A stretch of DNA of 64,000 bases from RGIG2041 sp045546315 (GCA_045546315.1 JAZQCN010000095.1:39972-103971), one strand, 5' to 3'; positions 43,465-52,849 are shown, counted from the stretch's first letter. The notes: generated from the letters alone by a model not told the origin. A program made the numbers and translations.

Positions 43465-44316
43465 ATGCAATATTTATGGGTAATATTTGTCGTCATCTAC
43501 AGCTTTTTAAAAGGCTCGCGCGACGGTATGAAAAAGGCGGCGCTGAAAAAAAGCTCGTCGACGGAAATTCTGTTTTTTTACACGGTACTCGGTTTTATTT
43601 TTACAATTCCGTTTTCCGCAGGTGCGTTTAATGTTGCACCGATATTCATTTTCTGGTCGTTTGTAAAGGCCGGCGTTGTCAGCATCGCATGGCTGTTTGC
43701 GATGTGGGCATTAAAGGAAATGACCGTCAGTCTTTACGGCATTATGGACCTATCGCGCGTCGTGTTTTCCACGCTGCTCGGCGTATTCGTGCTCGGCGAG
43801 AACATGACCTGGGCAAAAGGCATTGGCCTCTTGCTGGTCATCACCGGTCTTTTGCTGGTCAATCTAAAAAAGAACACCGCGACCAAGGGCGTAACCCTCG
43901 TTACGCTGACCGCCGCGCTGTTAAACTGCTTTTTTAACGCCATTTCCGGCACGATGGATAAAATTCTAATGCAGTATATGACCTCGGCACAGCTGCAGTT
44001 TTGGTTTATGCTTTTCTCCGCAGCAATTTACGGCGTTATCCTGCTTTGCCGCAAGGAAAAGATATCCGTAAAATCCATTAAAACCAACTACTGGATTCCG
44101 CTGATGAGCCTTTCTTTGGTTGTCGGTGACCGCCTTTTATTCGAGGCAAACGCCGACCCGGAAAGCCAGGTTACTTTAATGACCATCATCAAGCAATCCT
44201 CCGTGTTTGTCACCGTACTGACCGGCTGGCTGTGCTTTAAAGAAAAGCATATTTTATACAAGCTGATGTGCACGGCAATCGTTTTAGCCGGCATCTTCGT
44301 AGCACTGCTGTGGTAA
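43465..44316 (+). CDS. DMT/EamA family transporter
   Basis: 283 residues; ATG after GGGGTGAAATT. Ten hydrophobic helices in two EamA repeats: the first around WVIFVVIYSFLKGSRDGMKK, then SIAWLFAMWALKEMTVSLYGIMD and FSTLLGVFVLGENMTWAKGIGLLLV. The N-terminal Arg/Lys-rich loop replaces the common start. Exports or imports metabolites such as amino acids or purines; the substrate is not predictable. Monocistronic, terminator shared with the next MATE gene. Confidence 0.88.
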   Translation: MQYLWVIFVVIYSFLKGSRDGMKKAALKKSSSTEILFFYTVLGFIFTIPFSAGAFNVAPIFIFWSFVKAGVVSIAWLFAMWALKEMTVSLYGIMDLSRVVFSTLLGVFVLGENMTWAKGIGLLLVITGLLLVNLKKNTATKGVTLVTLTAALLNCFFNAISGTMDKILMQYMTSAQLQFWFMLFSAAIYGVILLCRKEKISVKSIKTNYWIPLMSLSLVVGDRLLFEANADPESQVTLMTIIKQSSVFVTVLTGWLCFKEKHILYKLMCTAIVLAGIFVALLW

Positions 44317-44320
44317 GCAA

Positions 44321-44357
44321 AAAAAGCTTCGTCGGGAAAATCCCGTCGAAGCTTTTT
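44321..44357. terminator. Bidirectional terminator between the EamA and MATE genes
   Basis: 11-base arms 44321-44331 and 44347-44357 plus an inner CGGGA/TCCCG pair, T runs on both strands. Confidence 0.88.
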
Positions 44358-44359
44358 AA

Positions 44360-45739
44360 TTAGTCTTGTTTGATTGCTTTTGTCTTCCACTTGCCGCGCG
44401 CATAGAAAATCGCAGTTAAAACCGCGCCGAGCACCCAAGTAATTAACAAAGAAATCTGAATACATACACTCTGTCCGTGCGGCAGTTCCGGCGTTGTGGT
44501 CGCCCAGGAAATGCCGTATGCAATCGGAATACGAACCAGAACCGTTGTAATCAACGAAATCCACATCGGTGTCATCGTATCGCCCGCGCCGCGCATAATG
44601 CCCGAAAGGCTCTGCGTTACCGCCATTGCAATATAACCGACCGCCAAAATCTTCATTAGATTACAGCTCAACTCCACCAGGGCAGGCGTGTCCGTAAACA
44701 TGCCCATCAGATATTTACCGAACAGCAAAATAATGCCGGTAATTGCCGCAGAGCAAACAACCGCCATCAGCGTGCCCTGCTTTGCGCCCTTGGTTACGCG
44801 ATCGTAAAGACCTGCACCGACATTCTGCCCTGCGTAGGTCGTCAATGCCATACCGAATGAGAAGTTCGGCATCATCGCAAAGCCGTCTACGCGCATAACA
44901 ACCACATTTGCCGCAATAAACATTTCGCCGAACTGATTTGTCAGCGACTGGACAATAATCATCGCCGACGACATAATCGCCTGCGTTGCACCTGAAGGCA
45001 GCCCGAGGCGAATCAGCGTTTTTACATAGCTGCCGACCGGCTTTAAAAACTTCAGCTTCAAATCAAAATACTCGCGCATTTTCGAAAGCTTGATTAAGCA
45101 AAGCACCGACGAAACCGCCTGTGCAATCACAGTTGCAAGCGCAACGCCCGGCACGCCCATTTTTAAAGAAGCAACAAAATAAATATCCAGGAAAATATTG
45201 ATAACCGTTGCGACCAGCAAATAAATCAGAACGGAAACCGAATCGCCCATACCGCGGATGATACCGGATAAAATATTGTAAAACGCCATACCTGCAATGC
45301 CGACGAGCGAAATAATCAAATACCCCGCGCAATCCTCAAGGATGCTTGCCGGCGTATTTAAAAGACGCAAAAGCGGGCGAATCAGCGGCGTCGCGATAAT
45401 AATAAGCCCGACACAGGCAATCAGCGTCACCGTAATGCAATTGCCGATGGTATGCGAAAGTGCTTCACGGTTGCGCGCACCGTAATACTGCGCTACCATA
45501 ATGCTCGCTCCGGCGGAAATGCCGATAAACAGCACCAGCAGCAAATTCAGAATCGGCATCGCACTGCCGACCGCGGCAAGCGCATTATCGCCGACATACT
45601 TGCCGACAACGATACTGTCGACCGTGCTGTACAATTGCTGTGCAATATTGCCGATAAGCATCGGCAGCGTAAAGCTTAATATACCTTTCCACGGCGCACC
45701 CTCACGCATATCCGTAGGCGCAAATAAACTCTTCATCAT
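44360..45739 (-). CDS. MATE family efflux transporter (second)
   Basis: 459 residues from an ATG preceded by AGAGGGAT; the longer frame adds 23 residues that overlap the promoter. Family marks: ILSFTLPMLIGNIAQQLYSTVDSIVVGK, GAMPILNLLLVLF-like AVGSAMPILN and FIGISAGASIMVAQYYGARN. The protein has 12 helices and differs clearly from the other MATE gene. Probably exports a cationic compound. Confidence 0.92.
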   Translation of the reverse strand: MMKSLFAPTDMREGAPWKGILSFTLPMLIGNIAQQLYSTVDSIVVGKYVGDNALAAVGSAMPILNLLLVLFIGISAGASIMVAQYYGARNREALSHTIGNCITVTLIACVGLIIIATPLIRPLLRLLNTPASILEDCAGYLIISLVGIAGMAFYNILSGIIRGMGDSVSVLIYLLVATVINIFLDIYFVASLKMGVPGVALATVIAQAVSSVLCLIKLSKMREYFDLKLKFLKPVGSYVKTLIRLGLPSGATQAIMSSAMIIVQSLTNQFGEMFIAANVVVMRVDGFAMMPNFSFGMALTTYAGQNVGAGLYDRVTKGAKQGTLMAVVCSAAITGIILLFGKYLMGMFTDTPALVELSCNLMKILAVGYIAMAVTQSLSGIMRGAGDTMTPMWISLITTVLVRIPIAYGISWATTTPELPHGQSVCIQISLLITWVLGAVLTAIFYARGKWKTKAIKQD

Positions 45740-45779
45740 TCTGTCATCCCTCTGTTTCCCAAATAAACTCGCATTATAC

Positions 45780-45808
45780 AGTATAGCACAAAACGGAAAA
45801 ATTTTCAA
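45780..45808 (-). promoter_or_regulatory. Sigma-A promoter of the second MATE gene
   Basis: Minus strand TTGAAA (45808-45803), 17 bases, TATACT (45785-45780). Confidence 0.7.
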
Positions 45809-45815
45809 GTGGAAT

Positions 45816-45847
45816 AAAAAAGACGGTTTTTACAAACCGTCTTTTTT
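45816..45847 (-). terminator. Terminator of the deacetylase-SGNH operon
   Basis: 14-base arms 45816-45829 and 45834-45847, loop of four, T run on the minus strand, directly after the stop. Confidence 0.9.
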
Positions 45848-45848
45848 A

Positions 45849-46547
45849 TTAAAGCAACACTTCTTTATTTGTACCGTAGAAAATATCGTCATGTCCGCTC
45901 ATCATTTTTAAAAACTCCTCAAACTGTGCCCAGCGCTCCGGATAGATATCGAATTCATAAGCGTGTCCCCAGATGTAGAACACCTGTGGTGTTTCGGCTT
46001 TCAGTTCCAAAAACGCCTTGCCCAGCTCAAGCATTTTATCCCACTGCGCATGGTGATACACCGTGCCCTTGTATTGATACAAGTCGGGATACACCGAAAA
46101 GCTTTCCGTCGTCGGTACGGTGCGGGCATATTTTATGCCGGTGTTTTCCCGGATAAGCTTTGCCACGCGATCGTCGCAGTTTATGCCGCCGCACGGATAC
46201 GCCATACCAATAACCTCATAGCCTGCAAGCTCTGACAGCGCAAGCCTGTCCTGCTCGACCTGGCGGATGACTTCTTCATCCGTTTCCTTTACCAAAAGCG
46301 GGTGCGTCAGTGTATGCGCTGCTACCTCGTGCCCTGCATAAATTGCGCGAACATCCTGCGCTTTTACTTTATTGTGCGTAATCTCCACACCGTTGCGCAC
46401 AAGATTATTCTGCCCGCCAAGAAATTCGGAATTCAGGTTAAACGTCGCCTTTAAGCCATATTTATTAAAAAGCTCTATCAGGCGTATATCCTGCGTTACA
46501 CCGTCATCGTAGCTGAAGGTCAGCGCTTTCATTTTCCCGCCAAACAT
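45849..46547 (-). CDS. Polysaccharide deacetylase (NodB homology domain)
   Basis: 232 residues, no signal peptide. The catalytic motif FSYDDGVTQD is near the start, KATFNLNSEFLGG follows, AGHEVAAHTLTHPLL supplies the metal His-x-x-x-His pattern, and GMAYPCGG and YIWGHAYE complete the CE4 pattern. It would remove N- or O-acetyl groups from a carbohydrate inside the cell or of a lipid-linked sugar. TGATG joins its start with the stop of the SGNH gene, so it is the last gene of an SGNH-SGNH-deacetylase operon. Confidence 0.88.
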   Translation of the reverse strand: MFGGKMKALTFSYDDGVTQDIRLIELFNKYGLKATFNLNSEFLGGQNNLVRNGVEITHNKVKAQDVRAIYAGHEVAAHTLTHPLLVKETDEEVIRQVEQDRLALSELAGYEVIGMAYPCGGINCDDRVAKLIRENTGIKYARTVPTTESFSVYPDLYQYKGTVYHHAQWDKMLELGKAFLELKAETPQVFYIWGHAYEFDIYPERWAQFEEFLKMMSGHDDIFYGTNKEVLL

Positions 46548-47650
46548 CAAATCATCTCCAGAATTTTATTTTCTTCCATCCAGTCGCCGATGGCTTTTGC
46601 CATCGAGAAAAAGCCAAAGTCCGTCGGGTGACAGTTATCTACCGTACCTTCATCTCCGCAAAGCGCCATCAGTTGTTTGCCATCCATAAACCATACACGC
46701 TTGTCTCCTGCTGCAATTGCATTTTCGTACGTTTTCAACGCAATTTCACGACGCGTGACACCAACGGAATTGAGATAATAGCGTGGTCTGGTTAAAATCA
46801 GAATCGGAATGTCCGGATGCGTCGCGCGAACGGCCTTAAACAGCTTTTCGTGCGTTTGCGCATAATGTTCGTTATTATTTGCGTTATGGTCATAGTCATA
46901 AATAAAGAAAGACATATCTAAGCTTGAAAGATACTCTATCATAGCATCCTCTGCTTTTGCACCGCCCGAAAAACCAAGGTTGATATGGTCATAGCTGAAA
47001 CGGCGACTCAGAATAGAAGGATACGCATTACCCGAACGGGATGCACAGCCGCCCTGCGTAATCGAAGAGCCGTAAGTCACAAACGGTTTTGTATATTTAT
47101 ATTCCTCCGCTGCTTCCAGCATTGCGCCTTCTTTAATACCGATATACACTTCCGAAACCTTACTGTAGGTCGGAAAATGAATCAGATAGGTGCGCATCTT
47201 GTCCGGGGCTGCCTGAAATTCCGGAGTTAAAAGATTGGTCTCCTCGAAGTCTAAAAGACTTTCATACCCTTCCGTCATACCGACTTTCGGCATAAACGTT
47301 TTAACATAGCGCACACCCTCGTCCGTTTCTTCGTACAAATCAAAACCGCTTGCCCCGGAAAGCGCAAAATGTGCGCCGTGGTAAACCTCCGGCATCTTTG
47401 CGCACAGTGCGATAGCCCTGCTGTTTGTTTTAAATCTCAATCTGCCGCCGGCAGGTCTGTCGTGCAAGCTATGAACGCCCGAACTTACCTGCGCAGCAAC
47501 TTCTTCCGGCATACGGCGGAACCTGCCCTCATGCATATATATGCCATAGATTTTAAATGGTGCTTCCAATACATTATAAAATGCAAGACCTGTTTTATCT
47601 ATCGTAGATGCCACCGCTAAGTTTTTATCAATTTTTTCGATATTTGACAT
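46547..47650 (-). CDS. SGNH/GDSL hydrolase, second tandem copy
   Basis: 367 residues; ATG after GGAGG. An N-terminal beta domain (about 1-170) is followed by the SGNH core: VTYGSSITQGGCASRSGNAYPS, with the catalytic Ser, YDYDHNANNNEHY, and the Asp/His in GTVDNCHPTDFGFFSMAKAI. This is the SGNH_hydro_3 type seen in acetylxylan-type esterases. It is a paralogue of the preceding 358-residue gene, sharing long motifs such as EAPFKIYG, MTEGYESLL and IPILILTRP. Second of three genes. Confidence 0.88.
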   Translation of the reverse strand: MSNIEKIDKNLAVASTIDKTGLAFYNVLEAPFKIYGIYMHEGRFRRMPEEVAAQVSSGVHSLHDRPAGGRLRFKTNSRAIALCAKMPEVYHGAHFALSGASGFDLYEETDEGVRYVKTFMPKVGMTEGYESLLDFEETNLLTPEFQAAPDKMRTYLIHFPTYSKVSEVYIGIKEGAMLEAAEEYKYTKPFVTYGSSITQGGCASRSGNAYPSILSRRFSYDHINLGFSGGAKAEDAMIEYLSSLDMSFFIYDYDHNANNNEHYAQTHEKLFKAVRATHPDIPILILTRPRYYLNSVGVTRREIALKTYENAIAAGDKRVWFMDGKQLMALCGDEGTVDNCHPTDFGFFSMAKAIGDWMEENKILEMI

Positions 47651-47669
47651 AATGCGTTCCTCCATCCCT

Positions 47670-48746
47670 TTATGCTTTTTCAATCATATCCAGAATTTTA
47701 TATGTATCTATCCAATTCGCAATTGCTTTTGCCATAGAGAAAAAGCCGAGGTCTGTCGGATGTGTATTGTCCACCGTGCCCTCATCTCCGCAAAGCGCCA
47801 TCAGCTGCACACCATCCATAAACCATACACGCTTATCCCCGGCTGCAATTGCATTTTCATAGGTTCTGTATGCAATTTTCTTGCGGGAAAGCGCAACCTC
47901 GTGCAGATTGTAGCTTGGGCGCGTCATAATCAGAATCGGGATATCCGGATGCGCTGCACGCACCTTTTTAAACATTTTTTCGTGTGTATTTAAATAAAGC
48001 TCATTTGATGTTGCATTATGGTCGTAATCGTACAAAAAGAAGGACATGTCCAGCCCTGCCACGTAGTCCGCAATCGGATCCTCCGCTCTTGCACTACCGG
48101 AAAAGCCGAGATTGATATGGTCGATGTCATACCAGCGCGACAAAAAGGATGGATAAGCATTGCCCGACCGCGAAGCGCAGCCCCCCTGTGTAATCGACGA
48201 GCCATAACACACAAACGGTTTTTCGTACTTATAGTCATCCGCCTCTTCGATTACAGCGCCGTCCTCTATACCGATATACAAGTCGGAAACAGCACTATAT
48301 GTCGGAAAATGAATTAAAATCTCGCGCATTTTACTTTCTCCGAGCTCTAAGAGACTTTCATACCCCTCGGTAATATCCACAGTCGGCATAAAGGTTTTGA
48401 TGTACTTTAAACCGTTTTCGTCCTTCGCGTACAAATCAAAACCGATAGAGCCGGAAAACGCAAAGTGCGGCATTTTTCCGAGCGCCGGCATCTTCGCCGA
48501 AATTGCAACAAAGCTGCTGTTCGTTTTAAAGCGAATTCTGCCGCCCGCGGTGTTGGCGTGTAATCGAGCTACACCGGGATTTACCTGCTCGGCAATCGCC
48601 TGCGGCATACGGCGAAACTGACCGTTTTCCATATACACACCGTAGATTTTAAACGGTGCTTCCAGGGCGTTATAAAACTTTACATTTTCCTTTTCAATTT
48701 TAGACCCAACCTTAAAATTCGGGTCGAGCTGCGAAATATTAGACAT
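47670..48746 (-). CDS. SGNH/GDSL hydrolase, first tandem copy
   Basis: 358 residues; ATG after AAGGGAG. Same plan as its downstream paralogue: beta domain, then VCYGSSITQGGCASRSGNAYPS, YDYDHNATSNE, GTVDNTHPTDLGFFSMAKAI. It lacks the longer loop of about 9 residues present in the paralogue (LTPEFQAAPDKM). It is the first gene of a three-gene operon (SGNH-SGNH-deacetylase), which suggests stepwise removal of acyl groups from an acetylated glycan. Confidence 0.88.
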   Translation of the reverse strand: MSNISQLDPNFKVGSKIEKENVKFYNALEAPFKIYGVYMENGQFRRMPQAIAEQVNPGVARLHANTAGGRIRFKTNSSFVAISAKMPALGKMPHFAFSGSIGFDLYAKDENGLKYIKTFMPTVDITEGYESLLELGESKMREILIHFPTYSAVSDLYIGIEDGAVIEEADDYKYEKPFVCYGSSITQGGCASRSGNAYPSFLSRWYDIDHINLGFSGSARAEDPIADYVAGLDMSFFLYDYDHNATSNELYLNTHEKMFKKVRAAHPDIPILIMTRPSYNLHEVALSRKKIAYRTYENAIAAGDKRVWFMDGVQLMALCGDEGTVDNTHPTDLGFFSMAKAIANWIDTYKILDMIEKA

Positions 48747-48779
48747 AACAATACTCCCTTTCCCTTTTTCTTTGCGCCC

Positions 48780-48808
48780 ATTGTACCACACCCCACAAAA
48801 AAAGTAAA
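48780..48808 (-). promoter_or_regulatory. Sigma-A promoter of the SGNH-SGNH-deacetylase operon
   Basis: Minus strand TTTACT (48808-48803), 17 bases, TACAAT (48785-48780). Confidence 0.65.
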
Positions 48809-48821
48809 TGCTTGTACCAAT

Positions 48822-48846
48822 AAAAAAAGCCCAGCGGGCTTTTTTT
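48822..48846 (-). terminator. Terminator of the PHP gene
   Basis: 11-base arms 48822-48832 and 48836-48846, loop of three, T run on the minus strand. Confidence 0.82.
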
Positions 48847-49852
48847 ATTTCATAATCTCATCAATAAAGTATGCATTTGTATAAGAACGCTTTCCGTCCG
48901 TGCCGACAACGGTGATACGGAAGTAGTCTTCATCCTCGCGCACATCGAACACAGCACTTGTAATCAGCTTGCCGTCGCGCCACACGCGCTGAGAGCGGCG
49001 CACATTTTTAGAAATAAACGCTTCGCGCGCGGCATCAAAGGTCACATACACCTTGCCGTCCTCGTAGTAAAGCTCATGAATGTCCGGTCCGCCCTCGGAG
49101 GCGTAGAAGTTGCCGTCTAAAAGCGCTTGCATCACGGTGCGGTACTCCAGCTTTTCTGCCTTAATCATCGTATAGCCGCCGAAGGAATCATATGCGCCGC
49201 GGTTATGGTTATCGTCGGCTGCAATGGCATAAATGCGGTTGCCGAGGCGCAAAAGCTCATCGTATTCCTTGGAATTATGGTCATCATAACCCTCATAATA
49301 AGCAGCATGGTTGTAAATCTCCATCGCGTGCATATATTTAAATTTGCTGTAGGTTTCATACCCTTCGAGCGACCAGGTCGGGTGGTTGTAGGTTACAAAA
49401 AAGCCCTTATCCATCGCCGTTTTCATCATATCATTGATGCAATCTGTCGAATACACGCGTTCGTAGTCCGGCTCAGTTTCGTCAAACTTGACCTCGTCGC
49501 GGTGCAATACGGCGTTTTGCAGCTGATACTTTTCTCTGTGCCAGCACGGCTGGATATCATTGTCCGGGTCAATGGCTAAAATACACCAGTGCGCACAGCG
49601 CGTATGATTCCAGCGCTTTACATCCTCGTCAATATCGATTTCCGTGCCCAGGATGGCAAGAAAGTTTTCATCCGTCAGCTCGTGGTGCGGAATTAAAACA
49701 TTGTGGTCGGTGTACGCCACAATCGAATACCCTTGCCGCATATACGCCTTTTTGATTTCCTCCGGCGTCCAGCGGCCGTCCGAATAGGTCGAGTGGCAAT
49801 GTAAATTTGCCTTATAAAATGTGCCGCTCTCCGGCAATAAGTACTTTTTCAT
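48845..49852 (-). CDS. PHP-domain phosphoesterase
   Basis: 335 residues; ATG after AGAGGTGAGCAAA. N-terminal PHP motifs: FYKANLHCHSTYSDGRWTPEE with His-x-His, VAYTDHNVL, and later EIYNHAAYYEGY and AADDNHNRGAYDS. It should be a metal-dependent phosphatase or phosphodiesterase with three metals. The C-terminal 80 residues look like a beta-sandwich (YYEDGKVYVTFDAAREAF). Single gene with its own promoter, divergent from another SGNH gene. Substrate unknown. Confidence 0.86.
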   Translation of the reverse strand: MKKYLLPESGTFYKANLHCHSTYSDGRWTPEEIKKAYMRQGYSIVAYTDHNVLIPHHELTDENFLAILGTEIDIDEDVKRWNHTRCAHWCILAIDPDNDIQPCWHREKYQLQNAVLHRDEVKFDETEPDYERVYSTDCINDMMKTAMDKGFFVTYNHPTWSLEGYETYSKFKYMHAMEIYNHAAYYEGYDDHNSKEYDELLRLGNRIYAIAADDNHNRGAYDSFGGYTMIKAEKLEYRTVMQALLDGNFYASEGGPDIHELYYEDGKVYVTFDAAREAFISKNVRRSQRVWRDGKLITSAVFDVREDEDYFRITVVGTDGKRSYTNAYFIDEIMK

Positions 49853-49873
49853 TTTGCTCACCTCTGTGCCTTC

Positions 49874-49901
49874 ATTGTAGCACAAATGTGCAAAATTGCA
49901 A
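49874..49901 (-). promoter_or_regulatory. Sigma-A promoter of the PHP gene
   Basis: Minus strand TTGCAA (49901-49896), 16 bases, TACAAT (49879-49874). Confidence 0.55.
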
Positions 49902-49939
49902 TGTTTTTTTGTAACTATTTCCTGTCTTTTTGTAACGGA

Positions 49940-49968
49940 TTGACTTTTTTCATCCAGTATGCTAAACT
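49940..49968 (+). promoter_or_regulatory. Sigma-A promoter of the 406-residue SGNH gene
   Basis: TTGACT (49940-49945), 17 bases, TAAACT (49963-49968). Confidence 0.65.
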
Positions 49969-49992
49969 CATTTGCAAAGGGAGTGACTATCT

Positions 49993-51213
49993 ATGAAACC
50001 AATGATTATTCTGCCGGATACCGTGTATATCCTGCGCGAAAAAACAAACCAGGACATTGCGCCGCAGCGCGAGGAGTATAACATTTACTACAAAAACATT
50101 CTGTTCCCGTATACCGAGGATTTCGATGTGAAAATCGACTGTGCCTACGGTAAAAATTTAGGGCATTGCTGGAGACTGGATACCTTTGGCGAGGAAAACG
50201 ATTTTCCGCTGCGCATCCGCATCTATCTGCACGCAGAGCTTTTGGCGGACAAGACCGTAAATATTCATCTAACCGAGCGCACCGAAAAAAAGGCGAGCCT
50301 TCTGTGCATCGGCGATTCGATGACGCGCGGTGAGGAGTATGTATTCCAGGCGGCATGGAAATCGGAAAACACCGATACCGTCGGTACAAGACAATTACGC
50401 TATGCAAACCACGAAGGCAGAGGCGGCTGGAGAATTCAGTTTTACTTAGAGCGCTTTTGGGATAACAGAGGCGATGTGTCTCCGTTTTTGTTCCCGAAGG
50501 GCATTGCCGCAAAGGACTACTACGGCAGCTACGATTTTTGGGAAAGAGTGCACGAAACGCCAAACTCCTACTACACCGCCGGCTACACCTACTCCCCAAT
50601 TGCCGAGGGTATGTATGCGATGAAGGACGGCGCATTATGTAAGTTTGAAAACGGTGCATTTACTGTTGTAGATGAAAATCCGGATTTTGAATTCAATTTT
50701 GAAAAATACCTTGAAAAGCACAACTTTGACCGCCCGGACATCGTCACCTTCCTGTTCGGCGCAAATGAGCTGCAAATGACAGCGTATGAGGATTCCGAAA
50801 AGGACATTGCCGCAATGCTGGCGCGCTACGAAACCATTATCGGGTACATTAAAAAAGACAATACCAAAATCGTAATCAACCTGCCAGTCTGCGGCGCAGA
50901 CCAGTACTGCTGGGGTATGGGCTGTGGCTGCAGAAGTACGGTAAAGCAGTACGATTACAACATCAAAATGCTTTCCAAGGCCATTATTGAAAAATATGGA
51001 AACCGCGAAGCCGAGGGCTACTTCGTTTGCCCGATGCTCGCCGTATGCGATCCGGAAAACGGATTTACAAGCAGCGTGACCATCGACAGTCTCTATACCG
51101 AGCACCAGTCCCGCCACCTGAACAACTGGGTGCATCCGAGCGGTAATGTCGGCTACAAGCAAATGGGTGATGCCCTTGCAGGCGTCGTTTGCAGAATTAA
51201 AGAGGATATGTAA
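49993..51213 (+). CDS. SGNH/GDSL hydrolase, 406-residue type
   Basis: An N-terminal beta domain of about 95 residues precedes LLCIGDSMTRGEEYVF with the catalytic Ser, then RYANHEGRGGWRIQFYLERFW (a long insert), TFLFGANELQM and NNWVHPSGNVGYKQM with the catalytic His. The insert of around 110 residues between block I and block III is typical of one carbohydrate esterase subgroup. No signal peptide. ATG follows GGGAGTGAC. Single gene. Substrate unknown, probably an acyl ester of a carbohydrate. Confidence 0.86.
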   Translation: MKPMIILPDTVYILREKTNQDIAPQREEYNIYYKNILFPYTEDFDVKIDCAYGKNLGHCWRLDTFGEENDFPLRIRIYLHAELLADKTVNIHLTERTEKKASLLCIGDSMTRGEEYVFQAAWKSENTDTVGTRQLRYANHEGRGGWRIQFYLERFWDNRGDVSPFLFPKGIAAKDYYGSYDFWERVHETPNSYYTAGYTYSPIAEGMYAMKDGALCKFENGAFTVVDENPDFEFNFEKYLEKHNFDRPDIVTFLFGANELQMTAYEDSEKDIAAMLARYETIIGYIKKDNTKIVINLPVCGADQYCWGMGCGCRSTVKQYDYNIKMLSKAIIEKYGNREAEGYFVCPMLAVCDPENGFTSSVTIDSLYTEHQSRHLNNWVHPSGNVGYKQMGDALAGVVCRIKEDM

Positions 51214-51252
51214 ACAAAAAAACAGAGAAACGAGGGTTTCTCTGTTTTTTGT
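51214..51252. terminator. Bidirectional terminator between the SGNH gene and the GDPD remnant
   Basis: Arms 51214-51231 and 51236-51252 (about 17 pairs), loop of four, T runs on both sides. Confidence 0.93.
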
Positions 51253-51543
51253 TTACAGCAATACCTTCACGATTTCCGGATGGTTTACATCGCCTGCATT
51301 GAGTGCACGAATTTCCTCCAAGGTCATTTCTGCAATACTGCCTTCTGCGCCGGTGGTTCTGACTACCGCAGCATCGTGCATCAAAACCAGATAACCATCC
51401 TTGGAAAGGCGGACATCTGTTTCAATCATATCTGCACCCACCTCGATGGATTTTTCAAATGCAGTTATGGTATTTTCATAATAGTTATACGAATCGCCTC
51501 TGTGCGCAGCAACCGTCATCGCATGTTTGTATGGTAATCTCAT
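51253..51543 (-). CDS. Truncated glycerophosphodiester phosphodiesterase
   Basis: 96 residues against 230-260 in a full GDPD. The N-terminal half is intact: AAHRGDSYNYYENTITAFEKSIEVGADMIETD with the His-Arg and Glu ligands, LVLMHDAAVVRTTG with the catalytic His, and MTLEEIRALNAGD. It stops after VNHPEIVKVLL and a terminator follows at once. The second half of the barrel, including later Glu and Lys ligands, is missing, so activity is doubtful. It overlaps the upstream G1P dehydrogenase gene by 4 bases. Either a decayed remnant or a short protein with another role. Confidence 0.75.
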   Translation of the reverse strand: MRLPYKHAMTVAAHRGDSYNYYENTITAFEKSIEVGADMIETDVRLSKDGYLVLMHDAAVVRTTGAEGSIAEMTLEEIRALNAGDVNHPEIVKVLL

Positions 51544-52805
51544 AAGTCTTCCCCACCGAATAAATCATAATATAGCCACAAAACCGTATATCGGTCCTTT
51601 AATTCCTTTGCATATAAAATCGCGTTTTTGATCTTCTCTTCGCCGTATAGCCCGGTAAATGCTTTCATATCCAGGCCGACAAGCGCCAGCAGCGCTTGCA
51701 GCTTCTCTGCCTTCGGCATTTCTGCAAGTACTGTACGGATTTTATCTTCCTTCTCCTTGTAAATCGGCAGTCTGTTTGCCACATAGTTGCCGACCTTCTC
51801 CTGAAGCTCAATACACCCCTTTGCTGCACTACCGTAGATTTCCTGCATTTTCTTTTCGTATGCCTCGCGTGCTTCTCTGTAGATTGCATTCGGAAAAGCT
51901 TTCTGCACAAGCTTTTCACGAAGTGCCGCCGTTGCAACAGTGGAATATACAACATCAATACCGTGTGCAAGGTACGGCTCGTTTTTCTCTATGCCAACAA
52001 TTTCAAAATAGTGCGATAAGTGATGTTCACTGCCGGATGCCGGGCGCGACGAACCTGCAAAGCTCATCATAATGCCGACGATGATGAGCGCCTCCATCAA
52101 TTTTTTTACGCTTTCTTCATCCCGCGCCGCAATTCCCTTTGCGGCGAACACAACCGCATCAATCTGCGCATAAGTGGTATCGTAAATATAATCACAAAAA
52201 TACTCATTATTCACCACACGCGAGAGCTTCCAATCATTTAGAGCAGAATACTTGCCGAGGATATCGCCGTAGCCTGCCTGCAGCATTTCGTACGGTGCAG
52301 CCGCAAGTACCTGTGTGTCGGCAACGATTGTTTTCGGAAGTCCTGCCTTTTCCGTTACCTTCATACCACCCAAAATCATTGCCGCACCGTCGGAAGCATA
52401 GCCGTCCATTGAAGGTGCGGTCGCAACAACCATATACGGCACACCTTCTCTGCTCGACACACATTTGCACAAGTCCTGAATTACACCTGAGCCGATACCG
52501 ACGATTAAATCTATGCCGACAAGCTTTTCCGTTACCGCATCAATGGCAACCTCGTTCGGAATCAAAACAGTCTTGCCGCTGAAAATGACCTTTTCAACCG
52601 CCTTAGCTGTAAGCGCCGCTTCCGTTTGCACACCTGCTGCGGCATAAGTATTTTCATCTGCCACAAGCAAAATCTTGTTATACTGCGCACACAGTTGCGC
52701 TAAATGCGCAATTGCGCCACGTTCGATATGCACCGCTTCAATCGGGCAGGTGTGGCGCTTACCACAGCCACAATCCATTCCTTTTAATATTTCATTGATG
52801 TTCAT
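51540..52805 (-). CDS. egsA: sn-Glycerol-1-phosphate dehydrogenase
   Basis: 421 residues of the AraM/EgsA family. Starts MNINEILKGMDCGCGKRHTC, with LIVGIGSGVIQDLCK (NAD-binding), PSMDGYASDGAAMI, and metal ligands in YGDILGKYSALNDW, GSEHHLSHYFE and LAHGIDVVYS. It makes sn-glycerol-1-phosphate from DHAP; in Bacillus AraM feeds heptaprenylglyceryl phosphate, and archaea use it for lipids. ATG after AGAGGG. It is coupled to the truncated GDPD. A DeoR regulator is divergent. Confidence 0.93.
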   Translation of the reverse strand: MNINEILKGMDCGCGKRHTCPIEAVHIERGAIAHLAQLCAQYNKILLVADENTYAAAGVQTEAALTAKAVEKVIFSGKTVLIPNEVAIDAVTEKLVGIDLIVGIGSGVIQDLCKCVSSREGVPYMVVATAPSMDGYASDGAAMILGGMKVTEKAGLPKTIVADTQVLAAAPYEMLQAGYGDILGKYSALNDWKLSRVVNNEYFCDYIYDTTYAQIDAVVFAAKGIAARDEESVKKLMEALIIVGIMMSFAGSSRPASGSEHHLSHYFEIVGIEKNEPYLAHGIDVVYSTVATAALREKLVQKAFPNAIYREAREAYEKKMQEIYGSAAKGCIELQEKVGNYVANRLPIYKEKEDKIRTVLAEMPKAEKLQALLALVGLDMKAFTGLYGEEKIKNAILYAKELKDRYTVLWLYYDLFGGEDL

Positions 52806-52849
52806 ACACAGCCCTCTTTCAAAAAAGCTTTACTTTTTTTCACGGCTAC

